64,000 nucleotides of DNA, from assembly GCA_958427355.1 (NCBI GenBank), contig CAUACA010000001.1, positions 124,001 to 188,000 on the forward strand, written 5' to 3'. Under the pieces are notes generated by a model. It did not search any database, had not been told where the DNA came from, and saw nothing but the letters and a program-made list of their open reading frames with translations. Below, piece after piece: positions 1-8,818 of this stretch. Every line of letters begins with the position of its first letter. Position 1 is the first letter of the stretch. The position numbers and the translations under genes were made by a program. Source of the stretch: an uncultured Collinsella sp. (GTDB taxonomy: Bacteria > Actinomycetota > Coriobacteriia > Coriobacteriales > Coriobacteriaceae).

Positions 1-84
1 CAAGCCCCCCGTTTATGTAATGGGCTCAAGTATAGCTCGAATGGGTACGATTGGCCTAACGAGCGTGCCTGTGAGGAGGCGAAC

Positions 85-606
85 ATGGAAGACAAGCATC
101 TATATCGAGAGACGCAATGGGATGTATCGGCCGAGGAAAGCCGTGCGCACCATGGCCTTGTCGCGATCGGTTTTGCGGTGCTTGCCGTGCTGGTGATTGC
201 CTTTTGTATCTGGACGTTTGGTGGTCGCGGCGGCGCTGCATGGGAGTTCGAGGCTGATGATAGCCTACCGATTATGACGGTGAGGAGTACTGGCGGTAAT
301 GCCAATACGCTCGCCGTTCCGGGCGATTATTGGTACCCGTGCGATGAGTTTGTGCAGTTGCAGCTGAGTGGTGGGTCTATTCCTGGTGAGGAAATCGAAC
401 GCGTGACGTATGATGCGACGTTCAAAACGTTGACGGTGAAGCTCAAAGATCAAGGGGATGTGCCCACGACGATGGATATCGCGCTGACGGAATGGCGCCT
501 GGAGCCCCCGTCGGGTGTTGCGGTGTCCGAGGTCGAGCACGTCAAGATTGTCTATCAGGACGGTTCGACAAACGGGATTGCAAAGGCCGACGGTCTAGCA
601 GAATAG
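85..606 (+). CDS. Hypothetical single-pass membrane protein
   Basis: A 173-residue protein of unknown function. The ATG follows a clear ribosome binding site (GAGGAGG, spacing about 6). The N-terminal 24 residues are polar, then residues about 25-45 form one hydrophobic helix (GLVAIGFAVLAVLVIAFCIW), followed by a Gly/Arg-rich linker. The remainder, about 125 residues, has a beta-rich look and should lie outside the membrane if the positive-inside rule holds. I recognise no catalytic motif. It stands alone: the next gene is on the opposite strand and ends head-to-head with it, separated by a palindromic repeat. Confidence 0.7.
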   Translation: MEDKHLYRETQWDVSAEESRAHHGLVAIGFAVLAVLVIAFCIWTFGGRGGAAWEFEADDSLPIMTVRSTGGNANTLAVPGDYWYPCDEFVQLQLSGGSIPGEEIERVTYDATFKTLTVKLKDQGDVPTTMDIALTEWRLEPPSGVAVSEVEHVKIVYQDGSTNGIAKADGLAE

Positions 607-633
607 GTGTCGAGCCTAGCAGCCAATTCATAA

Positions 634-700
634 AAGTTGCGGTGGAATAGTTCCTGATTGTGCGAAAAAGGCTCAAATAGGAATTATTCCACCGCAAGTT
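634..700. repeat. Palindromic repeat family 1, copy 1
   Basis: A 67-bp imperfect palindrome. The left arm begins AAGTTGCGGTGGAATAGTTCC and the right arm ends GGAATTATTCCACCGCAAGTT, with a short A-rich centre. It lies between two convergent genes. Four more copies with the same outer arm occur at 1573, 22211, 45861 and 47170. This copy has one mismatch near the right tip (CAAGTT instead of CAACTT). Confidence 0.85.
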
Positions 701-740
701 ATATAGAGAAGGCTGAGCGGGTCAGTGTTGGGTGCCGGCT

Positions 741-1550
741 CTAGAGCATCTGTTCGTTGATGAACACGAGGGTGTCTAGGTATGAGAGCTCGGGGACGTG
801 GCGATAGCCGATGTTGAATGCGGTAAGTTCGCTTGCATCCTCGAGCTTGTTTTCTGCCATCCACCGCACCATGGAGCCGCGCGCCTTTTTGCTGGCGGTC
901 GACCGTTGGATGGGCTTCCCGTTGCGGATACCCTCGCCAAAGAGGCACGTGACGGCTGTGGCGTCGCCCGCGAGGTGGGGCAGAACGGCTTTGGCATACT
1001 CTACGCTGGCGAGGTTGACGATCGTGGTGTTTGAACCTGCCGGGGCGATAACCCGCGCGAGCTTGTCGCTCCAAAACGCGTAGAGGTCTCGGGCATCGTC
1101 AACGGCGAGCTTCGCACCCATCTCCAGCCGATACGGTTCGACGGCATGAAAGGGGCGTACGCATCCGTAAAGGCCCGAGAGGATCCACAGATGGTCTTGC
1201 AGCCATGCGAGCTGCGCGGCATCCATCACCTCGGGTGCCATGCTCTGGTATTGAATGCCGTGATAGGACATGACGGCGGGGGAGGTATTGCGGGCGATAT
1301 CGGGATTGTCGAGGTCGCCGTTTTCCAAGATGGGCTCGAACTCATGCAGGGTGTTGAGGCAGGGCCCCAGCAGTTTGTCACTCACGTTCCATAGCGCCTG
1401 CAGGCCGCCGCTGCCTTCATTTCGCTCAATATCTAGCAACGCGCGATGCAGTCGAGCCGTCTCGCGCGCAAAGGGCGGAATGCCCAGGACTTCAAAAGCA
1501 TCTTGGGCCGAGCGCATCTGCTTGGCGGGCGAAATGATGACCTGCAGCAT
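741..1550 (-). CDS. yaaA: YaaA/DUF328 family peroxide-stress protein
   Basis: 269 residues, close to the usual 250-260 of the YaaA family. The protein begins MLQVIISPAKQM, the family's characteristic N-terminus, and later carries the conserved LYG.(V/C)RPF..VEPYRLEMGAKL block. YaaA proteins limit free iron and DNA damage during peroxide stress in E. coli; a DNA-binding helix-hairpin-helix-type fold is known for the family. The start at 1550 is chosen because it begins at the conserved motif and has an AGAGGAGAG ribosome binding site; the longer reading frame upstream would run through the palindromic repeat. Same strand as the downstream-lying aminopeptidase gene but separated by repeat copy 2, so co-transcription is uncertain. 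Confidence 0.9.
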   Translation of the reverse strand: MLQVIISPAKQMRSAQDAFEVLGIPPFARETARLHRALLDIERNEGSGGLQALWNVSDKLLGPCLNTLHEFEPILENGDLDNPDIARNTSPAVMSYHGIQYQSMAPEVMDAAQLAWLQDHLWILSGLYGCVRPFHAVEPYRLEMGAKLAVDDARDLYAFWSDKLARVIAPAGSNTTIVNLASVEYAKAVLPHLAGDATAVTCLFGEGIRNGKPIQRSTASKKARGSMVRWMAENKLEDASELTAFNIGYRHVPELSYLDTLVFINEQML

Positions 1551-1572
1551 GGACTCTCCTCTGTCAAAAAGG

Positions 1573-1640
1573 AAGTTGCGGTGGAATACGGTCTGTTTTG
1601 GCCGTTTATGGGCCAGTTTAGTCCGTATTTCACCGCAACT
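1573..1640. repeat. Palindromic repeat family 1, copy 2
   Basis: Outer arm AAGTTGCGGTG(G/A)AATACGG pairs with the right arm CCGTATTTCACCGCAACT. The inner arm differs from copy 1 but still pairs, so the sequence has changed while the hairpin was kept. It sits between the 3' end of the M18 peptidase gene and the ribosome binding site of yaaA (both minus strand). Confidence 0.85.
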
Positions 1641-1653
1641 GATGAAGGGTTGG

Positions 1654-3051
1654 TTAGGCGCGCTCGAGGAAGGCTTTGTAGCCGCGGTAGGCCTCGTAGA
1701 TATCGGCCTTGTTGGCGACCTCCCACAGGGCGTGCATGGACAGGACGGCAACGCCGGAGTCGATGACGTTCATACCGTACTTGGCCATGATGTAGGCGAT
1801 GGTGCCGCCGCCGCCTGCGTTGACGCGACCGAGCTCGCAGGTCTGGAAGTCCACGCCGGCCTCGTCCATGATGTCGCGGACGAGGGCCACGTACTCGGCA
1901 TCGGCGTCGTTGGAACCGCCCTTGCCGCGGCTGCCCGTGTACTTGTTAAAGCACAGGCCGCGACCCATAAAGGCCGCGTTCTTGGTCTCGAACTTGCCGG
2001 CATAGCCCGGGTCGAAGCCGGCGGACACGTCAGAGGAGAGCATACGGCTGCGGGCGAGCGCGCGGCGCAGGGCCAGCGGGCTATCCTCGCCGGCGAGCGT
2101 CATGATCTCGGCGACGGTGTTCTCGAAGAAGCGACTCGTCATGCCGGTGGCACCCACGGAACCGATCTCCTCCTTGTCGACGATGAGCGTGATGCTCGTG
2201 CGCTCGACATTGGCCACATTGATCTGGGCGAGCATGGAGGGGTAAGCGCAGACGCGGTCGTCGTGGCCATAGCCCAAAATCATGGAGCGGTCGAGGCCCA
2301 TGTCGCGGGCGGGACCGGCGGGCACGACCTCGATCTCGGCGGAGAGGAAGTCCTCCTCCTCGACGTCATACTGCTCCTTAAGGATGTCCAGGAACATCTG
2401 CTTGACGGGCTCCTTGGGGGCGTCCTTGTCGTTCTCGTCAAACTTGACGGGACGGCCGCCCACGATCACGTCGAGGATCTCGGCGTCGACGGCGTCCTTG
2501 GCGGGCTTGGCCATCTGCTCGCTCGAGAGGTGGATCAGCAGGTCGGAGATGGTGAAGACTGGGTCATCTGCCTTGTCGCCGATGTTGATGTCGACGGTGG
2601 TGCCGTCCTTTTTGCAGATGACGCCTACGAGTGCGAGCGGGGAAGCGACCCAGTGGTAGCTCTTGACGCCGCCATAGTAGTGCGTGTCGAGGTAGGCCAT
2701 GTCGCCGGCCTCGAAGGCGGGGTTCTGCTTAAGGTCTAGGCGCGGCGAGTCCACGTGGGCGCCCAGGATGTTAAAGCCCTGCTCGAGCGGGGCGGTGCCC
2801 AGGTTGACGAGCATGAGGTCCTTGCCGTGATTGGCGGCGTACACCTTGTCGCCTGCCTTGAGCTCGCGGCCTTCGGCGATCACGGTTTCCAGGTCGACGT
2901 ATCCCGCCTCCTCGGCCATCTTGATGCCGGTCTTGACGCACAGGCGCTCGGTCTTGTTCTCGCTCAAAAACTGCTTATAGCCGCGGCAAAGCTCCTCGAG
3001 CTCCTCGACTTGCTGTGGCGTGTACTTTTTCCATGCGCAGGGACGCTCCAT
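1654..3051 (-). CDS. M18 family aminopeptidase
   Basis: 465 residues. Metallo-aminopeptidase of the M18 family (aspartyl/broad aminopeptidase, usual length 430-470). Visible landmarks are GAHVDSPRLDLKQ (first metal-binding His/Asp segment), the DKEEIGSVGATG segment with the catalytic Glu pair, SSDVSAG with the metal-ligand Asp, and a C-terminal VLSMHALWE with the last metal-ligand His. It should cleave N-terminal residues from peptides in the cytoplasm using two divalent metals. Start at 3051 is supported by a GAAAGGAG ribosome binding site seven to eight bases upstream; the open frame extends farther but without one. Monocistronic as far as can be seen. Confidence 0.92.
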   Translation of the reverse strand: MERPCAWKKYTPQQVEELEELCRGYKQFLSENKTERLCVKTGIKMAEEAGYVDLETVIAEGRELKAGDKVYAANHGKDLMLVNLGTAPLEQGFNILGAHVDSPRLDLKQNPAFEAGDMAYLDTHYYGGVKSYHWVASPLALVGVICKKDGTTVDINIGDKADDPVFTISDLLIHLSSEQMAKPAKDAVDAEILDVIVGGRPVKFDENDKDAPKEPVKQMFLDILKEQYDVEEEDFLSAEIEVVPAGPARDMGLDRSMILGYGHDDRVCAYPSMLAQINVANVERTSITLIVDKEEIGSVGATGMTSRFFENTVAEIMTLAGEDSPLALRRALARSRMLSSDVSAGFDPGYAGKFETKNAAFMGRGLCFNKYTGSRGKGGSNDADAEYVALVRDIMDEAGVDFQTCELGRVNAGGGGTIAYIMAKYGMNVIDSGVAVLSMHALWEVANKADIYEAYRGYKAFLERA

Positions 3052-3217
3052 GACGCAGGCTCCTTTCGGATTGATCGTGCTGGTTGATGTACCGTGAGCC
3101 ATCGTATCACGCGCGGGCTCACGGTGGCGGGGGAGCTTGATGTGAGGTGGCCGCGGGGCGGGGAGCGTGTAAACTGGAGTGAGCAAACCGTGCCCAGCCC
3201 AAAGCGAGGTATTTAAT

Positions 3218-5968
3218 ATGTCTGACAAGCGCCGCACTTTTGCCGTTATCGACGGCAACTCGCTCATGCACCGCGCCTTTCACGCCGTGCCGCCGACCAT
3301 GAACGCGCCGGACGGTCGCCCCACCAACGCGATCTTTGGCTTTCTGAACATGTTTCTTAAGATGATTGATGCCTTTAACCCCGACGGTGTGGTCGTGGCG
3401 TTTGACAAGGGTAAGCCGCGCGTGCGCATGGAGATGCTGCCACAGTACAAGGCTCAGCGTCCGCCCATGGACCCCGATCTGCACGCGCAGTTTCCTATGA
3501 TTAAGGAGCTGCTCACCGCGCTCAACGTGCCGATTTTGCAGTCCGAGGGCTGGGAAGGCGATGACATCCTGGGTACCATGGCGCGCCTGGGCGAGCAGGC
3601 CGGCTGCGACATGCTACTGGTGACCGGCGACCGCGACATGTATCAACTCGTGACCGAGCACGTCAACGTGGTCTCGACCCGCAAGGGCCTGTCCGACGTG
3701 GCGATCATGACGCCCGAGAGCGTGGATGACCTGTATCACGGCATTACGCCGGCGCTCGTGCCCGATTTTTACGGTCTAAAGGGCGATACGTCGGACAACA
3801 TTCCCGGCGTACCGGGCATCGGCCCCAAAAAGGCGAGCACGCTCATCGCGCAGTACGGCAGTTTGGACGAGGTCGTTGCACACGCCGACGAGGTCAAGGG
3901 CAAGATGGGCGAAAACCTGCGTGCACACATCGACGACGCGCTGCTGAGCCGCAAGGTGGCGACCATCCGCACCGATGCGCCCGTTGAGCTCGATTTTGAG
4001 GCGACGTCCTTTCCGGCGTTTTCTGCCGATGAGGTTTCCGCGGCGCTGGGAACGCTTGGTATCACCGCCATGCAGAACCGTTTCTTGGCGCTGATCGGCG
4101 GCGAGGGCGGGGCTGCTGCTGCCTCCAGTGCGTTTGAGATACCTGCGATGGTTCGCGCAGCCGCCGGCGATGCTGACGCGCTTGGTGCCGTTGCGGCTGA
4201 GGTCTCCCGCGCGATTGCTGCCGGCGAGTGGGTCGCCGCCGTGGTAGACGACGACAAGGAAGAGGGCGCGCTCTTTGGACTGACGCGCACGCTGTGGTTG
4301 GCGACGTCCAAGGGCCTGTTCGCGCTCGAGGAGGGCGACAGCGATGCGGCGGCTGAGGTTGAGGGCTTCAACTTCGTCCACGGCGTGATCGCTGGTGTGC
4401 TCGCGCGCCTGTTTATGGAGGGCCGCGTGGCGAGCCCGGATATGAAAGCGCTGCTGCATGAGCTTTCGCCCATCGATTCTTCGGAGCCCGAGCTCATGGA
4501 TCCGCTGGCAGTCGACTCCACGTGCATCTTCGACACCGTGGTTGCCGCCTACCTGCTGGATTCTGACCGCTCTGAGTTTGACGAGGCGTATCTGGCCGAT
4601 ACCTATCTGCAGATGGCGCTGCCTGCGGCGCGCGGTGCAGAGGGTGCCGGTGAGGACGCTCCGGCGCCTGCCGCCCGTACTGCGGCCCTGACGCTGGCGC
4701 TCGTGGCGCCGTTGCGCGACCGCATGGCCCGCGAGAACGCCGCCAACGTGTTCGATGGTATCGAGATGCCGCTCGTTCCGGTACTTGCCAAGATGGAGCG
4801 CGCGGGCATGCTTGTGGACCCCGACCGCCTGCACAGTCTGTCCGAGGGTCTGGCGACCCAGATTGCCGAGGTTGAGCGCAGCATTCGCGACCTGGCGGGT
4901 GACGAGACCTTTAACATCGGCAGCCCCATGCAACTTTCGCACGTGCTCTTTGACGTGATGGGCCTTCCGACCAAGGGCCTCAAGAAGACTAAGCGCGGCT
5001 ATTATTCGACCAACGCCAAGGTGCTGAGCGACCTTGCGCGTGACCACGAAATCGTGCGTCTGATCTTGGACTGGCGTGAGAAGTCTAAGATCAAGTCCAC
5101 CTATCTGGACACGCTGGGCCCGCTACGCCGTGGTGACGGTCGCGTACACACTACGTACAACCAGACCATCACGGCAACGGGGCGTCTGTCCTCGAGCGAC
5201 CCGAACCTGCAGAACATCCCGACGCGCTCGGAGCTGGGTCGTACCGTCAAGACGGCGTTTTCGGCAGGCGAGGGAAGCGTCTTTTTGGCGGTGGACTACT
5301 CGCAGATCGAGCTGCGTCTGCTGGCACATCTCTCGGGTGACGAGCACCTGGTGCGCGCCTTTAACGAGGGCGAGGACTTCCATGCCGAGACGGCGGCGCG
5401 CGTGTTTGGTGTGCCGGTGTCCGAGGTAACGCCCGACTTGCGCAGTCGCGCCAAGGCCGTGAACTTTGGCATCGTGTATGGCCAGCAGGCCTACGGCCTG
5501 TCGCAGTCGCTGCATATCTCGATGGCCGAGGCACGCGACATGATTGACCGCTACTACGAGGCCTACCCGGGCGTGCGCACGTTCCTCGACAACGTGGTGG
5601 CACGCGCCAAGCAGACGGGCTACGCCGAGACCATGTACGGCCGCCGTCGTCATATTCCGGAGCTCAAGGCCAAAAACCCGCAACTCCGCGGTTTTGGCGA
5701 GCGCACGGCCATGAACCACCCCATGCAGGGCACCGCCGCCGACATCATCAAGATCGCCATGGCCCGCGTAAGCCGCCGCCTGGAAGAAGAAGGCTTTGCC
5801 GCCCACATGATCTTGCAGGTACACGACGAACTGGACTTTGAGTGCCCCGTCGACGAAGTCGAGCGCCTAACCACCATGGTCCGCGACGTCATGGAACACG
5901 TAGTAGACCTCCGCGTACCGTTGATCGCCGAAGCCAGCACCGGCATAACCTGGGCCGACGCCAAATAG
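3218..5968 (+). CDS. polA: DNA polymerase I
   Basis: 916 residues with the usual three parts. Residues 1-300 are a 5'-3' flap nuclease (YKAQRPPMD; DRDMYQLV; GLKGDTSDNIPGVPGIGPK). Residues about 320-520 occupy the place of the 3'-5' exonuclease but lack the DxE metal ligands, so proofreading is probably lost. The C-terminal part is the family A polymerase: motif A VDYSQIELR, motif B with RSRAKAVNFGIVYG, motif C VHDELDFE. It fills gaps and removes RNA primers in replication and repair. The start at 3218 is chosen over the upstream in-frame codon because the family N-terminus begins at MSDKRRTFAVIDGNS and a GCGAGG site precedes it. A strong bidirectional terminator follows. Confidence 0.96.
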   Translation: MSDKRRTFAVIDGNSLMHRAFHAVPPTMNAPDGRPTNAIFGFLNMFLKMIDAFNPDGVVVAFDKGKPRVRMEMLPQYKAQRPPMDPDLHAQFPMIKELLTALNVPILQSEGWEGDDILGTMARLGEQAGCDMLLVTGDRDMYQLVTEHVNVVSTRKGLSDVAIMTPESVDDLYHGITPALVPDFYGLKGDTSDNIPGVPGIGPKKASTLIAQYGSLDEVVAHADEVKGKMGENLRAHIDDALLSRKVATIRTDAPVELDFEATSFPAFSADEVSAALGTLGITAMQNRFLALIGGEGGAAAASSAFEIPAMVRAAAGDADALGAVAAEVSRAIAAGEWVAAVVDDDKEEGALFGLTRTLWLATSKGLFALEEGDSDAAAEVEGFNFVHGVIAGVLARLFMEGRVASPDMKALLHELSPIDSSEPELMDPLAVDSTCIFDTVVAAYLLDSDRSEFDEAYLADTYLQMALPAARGAEGAGEDAPAPAARTAALTLALVAPLRDRMARENAANVFDGIEMPLVPVLAKMERAGMLVDPDRLHSLSEGLATQIAEVERSIRDLAGDETFNIGSPMQLSHVLFDVMGLPTKGLKKTKRGYYSTNAKVLSDLARDHEIVRLILDWREKSKIKSTYLDTLGPLRRGDGRVHTTYNQTITATGRLSSSDPNLQNIPTRSELGRTVKTAFSAGEGSVFLAVDYSQIELRLLAHLSGDEHLVRAFNEGEDFHAETAARVFGVPVSEVTPDLRSRAKAVNFGIVYGQQAYGLSQSLHISMAEARDMIDRYYEAYPGVRTFLDNVVARAKQTGYAETMYGRRRHIPELKAKNPQLRGFGERTAMNHPMQGTAADIIKIAMARVSRRLEEEGFAAHMILQVHDELDFECPVDEVERLTTMVRDVMEHVVDLRVPLIAEASTGITWADAK

Positions 5969-6001
5969 AGACGTACCAACAACCCACAGTAACCAAAAGC
6001 A

Positions 6002-6035
6002 GAAGGGGGCTCCTTGCCAACAAGGAGCCCCCTTC
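6002..6035. terminator. Bidirectional terminator, polA / HAD gene
   Basis: A perfect 15-bp stem (GAAGGGGGCTCCTTG with its complement) around a 4-base CCAA loop, lying between two convergent genes. No clean T-run on the plus side (ATTCC then A7), while the minus side reads into TCTGCTTTTGG, so it may serve both directions. Confidence 0.8.
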
Positions 6036-6056
6036 ATTCCAAAAAAATCAGCCACG

Positions 6057-6884
6057 TTAACGAGCCGCCAAGATGGCGTCGATGAGCGTCAGTACGCCCC
6101 CGTCGTTGTTGCTCGGAATGCGCCATTTAGCATGCGCGTTCATATGCTCCTCGGCGTTGTCCACGATAAAGCTGTGGCCGACGCGCTCCAGCATGGGGAT
6201 GTCGTTGTAGGTGTCGCCCACGGCGGCGGCATCGGCGATATCGATGCCCAGGTGCTCGCAAAGATGCGCGACGCCGGCGCCCTTGTCGACACCCAGGTTC
6301 ATAAAGTCGATCCACTCGCGCCCGGCGTTGGTGACGTAGAGCTTGTCCGAGAACTCGGGGCTATAGGTCTCGCGGAAAGCGGGCTCGGCGTCGTAGCCGG
6401 GGAAGAAGACCGAAATCTTGTTGGACTCGAAATCAATGCCCTCAAAGCTGTCGACGTAGTTGATTGTGTTGTAGTAGACGCTGATCTCGTCGTGGTACTG
6501 ATGGTCGCGGGCAAGCACGTAGAACTCGTCGAAGCAGCACAGGACGGGGACAGCGCGCGGATCCTCCGAGGCGCGGCTCAAGACCTGCTGATACAGCGCC
6601 ACATCGATGTTGCTCTTATAGATATAGTTGCCGCGATAGATGACGCAGGCTCCGTTGTCGGGACAAAAGGCGAGGCGGTTCTTGATGCCCTCGAACATCT
6701 CCTCGAGCTTGGGGGCTGGACGTCCGCTAGCGGGGCAGAACACGATGCCAGCCTCGGCGAGCTTGTCCAGGCGCTCATCAAGACCCTGAGGTAGCACGCG
6801 CTCGTCGGTGAGAAGCGTCTTGTCCATATCAACGGCGAGAATCTTAATGTTTCCAATATTGGCGTCCGATTCGTAAGTTTGCAT
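6057..6884 (-). CDS. Cof-type HAD superfamily phosphatase
   Basis: 275 residues. Motif I is AVDMDKTLLTDE, with the nucleophile Asp and acid Asp two residues later; motif II lies in CPASGRP; the C-terminal motif IV is AVGDTYNDIPML. This layout, with a large cap between motifs II and III, is that of the Cof/YidA class that dephosphorylates sugar phosphates or other small phosphometabolites. The substrate cannot be told from sequence. A GAAAGG site precedes the ATG. Single gene, divergent from the argG leader region. Confidence 0.85.
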   Translation of the reverse strand: MQTYESDANIGNIKILAVDMDKTLLTDERVLPQGLDERLDKLAEAGIVFCPASGRPAPKLEEMFEGIKNRLAFCPDNGACVIYRGNYIYKSNIDVALYQQVLSRASEDPRAVPVLCCFDEFYVLARDHQYHDEISVYYNTINYVDSFEGIDFESNKISVFFPGYDAEPAFRETYSPEFSDKLYVTNAGREWIDFMNLGVDKGAGVAHLCEHLGIDIADAAAVGDTYNDIPMLERVGHSFIVDNAEEHMNAHAKWRIPSNNDGGVLTLIDAILAAR

Positions 6885-6994
6885 AAAAGCGAGCCTTTCG
6901 TTTCGAAATTGTTTCAGATGTTATAACCATCAACTCGTAGTCAGGCGTATTTTCGCAGGAACGCAGCGTATTTGCACTGCATTTCACAAACTAA

Positions 6995-7009
6995 TGAAAA
7001 AACTTTTCA
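6995..7009. promoter_or_regulatory. Perfect dyad, possible operator of argG region
   Basis: TGAAAA-AAC-TTTTCA is a perfect 6-3-6 inverted repeat about 20 bases upstream of the best -35 candidate for the argG leader transcript. The A/T-rich form recalls ArgR operators in general size and composition, but it does not match the E. coli ARG box well, so the regulator is unknown. Confidence 0.35.
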
Positions 7010-7027
7010 GAAATTTGAATTTGCCGC

Positions 7028-7055
7028 TTGTGCAGCGGGCACTTTATCGTAATAT
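7028..7055 (+). promoter_or_regulatory. Candidate promoter of the argG leader
   Basis: TTGTGC, 16-base spacer, TAATAT. This is the best match in the 6885-7158 stretch and lies about 100 bases upstream of the leader ORF. Moderate match only; the stretch between HAD gene and leader ORF holds nothing else I can name besides the dyad at 6995. Confidence 0.4.
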
Positions 7056-7158
7056 AGCGAACATCGAAAACGGAGACGGCAAAATAGCCGCTTACCGAGA
7101 AAAAGGTACCGTTTACGATATTTGAATTGCGCCCGGCGATAGGTGAAAGGAGAGGCAG

Positions 7159-7233
7159 ATGCAGTTCGTAAAGATCATCACTACTGCAGACAATGCCATC
7201 CGACGCCAGCGCGCAATTTCCCGACGACGATAA
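7159..7233 (+). CDS. Arg-rich leader peptide of argG (candidate)
   Basis: A 24-codon ORF with an excellent ribosome binding site (GAAAGGAGAGG, spacing about 4-7). It begins MQFVKIITTAD and ends AIRRQRAISRRR, so six of the last ten codons are Arg. Four of the six are CGA, a codon hardly used in the neighbouring genes, which prefer CGC and CGT. It lies 205 bases upstream of argG, the penultimate arginine biosynthetic gene. The arrangement is that of an amino-acid attenuator in which ribosome stalling at Arg codons reports arginine shortage. No database family is known to me; the call is inference from codon content, ribosome binding site and position. Confidence 0.7.
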   Translation: MQFVKIITTADNAIRRQRAISRRR

Positions 7234-7285
7234 CAATCGTCTCTGTCCGCATGGGGCGAATTGCCTCAACAGAGTCATTTTGAGG
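7226..7285 (+). promoter_or_regulatory. Candidate arginine attenuator structures
   Basis: Three helices follow the Arg codons. GACGAT-AACA-ATCGTC (7226-7241) folds over the last Arg codons and the stop. CTCTGT (7241-7246) can pair with ACAGAG (7269-7274). CCTCAA (7264-7269) can pair with TTGAGG (7280-7285), followed by TCGTTGGGTTTT. The second and third cannot form together, as expected for antiterminator and terminator. The final T-run is short, so termination strength is doubtful. From 7286 to 7438 I see only AT-rich sequence with another T5 at about 7347. Confidence 0.45.
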
Positions 7286-7438
7286 TCGTTGGGTTTTAGT
7301 ACGACATTGCTGCATGTTTCTAGGGCATGTATGTGCTGATTTTTGCTATTTAACCTGATATTGCACGGTATATGACCTTGAAATGACTTGCAACTGACCG
7401 ATGTTCTAACTAGCTACCAAGGGCGAAAGGAAACAGCC

Positions 7439-8665
7439 ATGAGCAAGGAAAAAGTCGTTCTCGCATATTCCGGTGGTCTTGATACATCCGTATGTGTCAA
7501 GTGGCTCCAGGACGAGAAGAATCTCGATGTCGTTTGTGTCTGCGGCAACGTGGGCCAGGAGGAGACCGGCCTGGACGCCAAGAAGCAGAAGGCCCTCGAC
7601 CTGGGCGTTCTCGATTGCCAGGTGCTCGACCTGCGCGACGAGTTCTCCGATGAGTTCTTGACTAAGGCCATCGCCGCAAACTCCATGTACGAGAACAAGT
7701 ATCCGCTGCTTTCCGCCCTGTCTCGCCCGCTGCTCGCCAAGAAGCTTGTCGAGGTCGCTCACGAGTTTGGCGCGACCTACGTCGCCCACGGCTGCACCGG
7801 CAAGGGTAACGACCAGGTTCGTTTTGAGGCTGCCGTCAAGGCCCTCGACCCCGAGCTCAAGGTTATCGCCCCGGTTCGCGAGTGGGATCTGAAGTGCCGT
7901 CCCGACGAGGTCGCCTATGCCCACGCCCACAACGTGCCGGTTCCCGAGGGTGCCAACGACAACCCCTATTCCATCGACGACAACCTGTGGGGTCGTGCTA
8001 TTGAGTGCGGCCACCTGGAGGATCCCTGGAACGAGCCTCTCGACGACGCCTGGGTTATGACCAAGAATCCCGAGGACACGCCCGACACCCCGACGTATAC
8101 CGAGATTGAGTTTGAGGCCGGCAAGCCCGTCGCCGTCGACGGCAAGAAGATGAAGCTTTCCGAGATCGTCATCGCCCTCAACAAGATTTCGGGCGACAAC
8201 GGCTTTGGCCGTCTCGACCTGGTTGAGGATCGTCTGGTGGGCCTCAAGAGCCGCGAATGCTATGAGGTTCCCGGAGCCCTGACGCTCATCACCGCCCACA
8301 AGGCACTCGAGGACATCTGCGTCGAGGGCGACTTGCTCAAGACCAAGATCAAGCTCGAGCAGGATTGGGCCACCGCCGTGTATAACGGTCAGTGGTACAG
8401 CCCGCTCAAGAACGCGCTCGATGCCTTTATGGCCGACACGCAAAAGTTCGTGACCGGCACTGTCCGTCTGAAGTTCTTTAAGGGCAACTGCCGTGTCGTC
8501 GGCCGCAAGAGCCCCTTCAGCCTCTACGACTACGGTCTGGCTACCTACGACCGCGACACCACGTTTGACGAGAAGGCCAGCGCCGGCTTTATCGAGATCG
8601 ATACGCTGTCGCTCAAGACGTGGGCAAAGGTCCAGGGCCCCAGCTCTGCTGCCGCCCAGGCCTAG
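7439..8665 (+). CDS. argG: Argininosuccinate synthase
   Basis: 408 residues, the normal length. It joins citrulline and aspartate with ATP in the cytoplasm, the penultimate step to arginine. The N-terminal PP-loop VLAYSGGLDTSV binds ATP; VAHGCTGKGNDQVRFE and the downstream citrulline/aspartate-binding segments are intact. The start at 7439 is set by the family N-terminus (MSKEKVVLAYSGG) and a GCGAAAGGA site; an in-frame ATG at 7388 has none. It is preceded by the leader peptide region and followed by its own terminator, so argH, 0.5 kb downstream, has a separate or read-through transcript. Confidence 0.97.
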   Translation: MSKEKVVLAYSGGLDTSVCVKWLQDEKNLDVVCVCGNVGQEETGLDAKKQKALDLGVLDCQVLDLRDEFSDEFLTKAIAANSMYENKYPLLSALSRPLLAKKLVEVAHEFGATYVAHGCTGKGNDQVRFEAAVKALDPELKVIAPVREWDLKCRPDEVAYAHAHNVPVPEGANDNPYSIDDNLWGRAIECGHLEDPWNEPLDDAWVMTKNPEDTPDTPTYTEIEFEAGKPVAVDGKKMKLSEIVIALNKISGDNGFGRLDLVEDRLVGLKSRECYEVPGALTLITAHKALEDICVEGDLLKTKIKLEQDWATAVYNGQWYSPLKNALDAFMADTQKFVTGTVRLKFFKGNCRVVGRKSPFSLYDYGLATYDRDTTFDEKASAGFIEIDTLSLKTWAKVQGPSSAAAQA

Positions 8666-8818
8666 CGCCTCCTTCCCTTGGTATCCGCGCGGCCCATCCG
8701 CGTGATACATAACGGGCGCACGGGGTCCCTGCCTTTCGTTATGCTTGCTGACACTTCTTAACATCGGTGGCCCCTACGTTCCGCCCGCATATATGATGCC
8801 GCGTCTGCGGCTGAGTCC

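Noticed and set aside
634..700. Repeat family 1 as simple intrinsic terminators
   Set aside because: No T-run on either side, conserved outer arm sequence across unrelated loci and location also before genes argue for an element rather than terminators, though a bidirectional stop function is not excluded.
6991..7278. Minus-strand 95-codon ORF opposite the argG leader
   Set aside because: No ribosome binding site or recognisable family; it overlaps the leader ORF and structured RNA.
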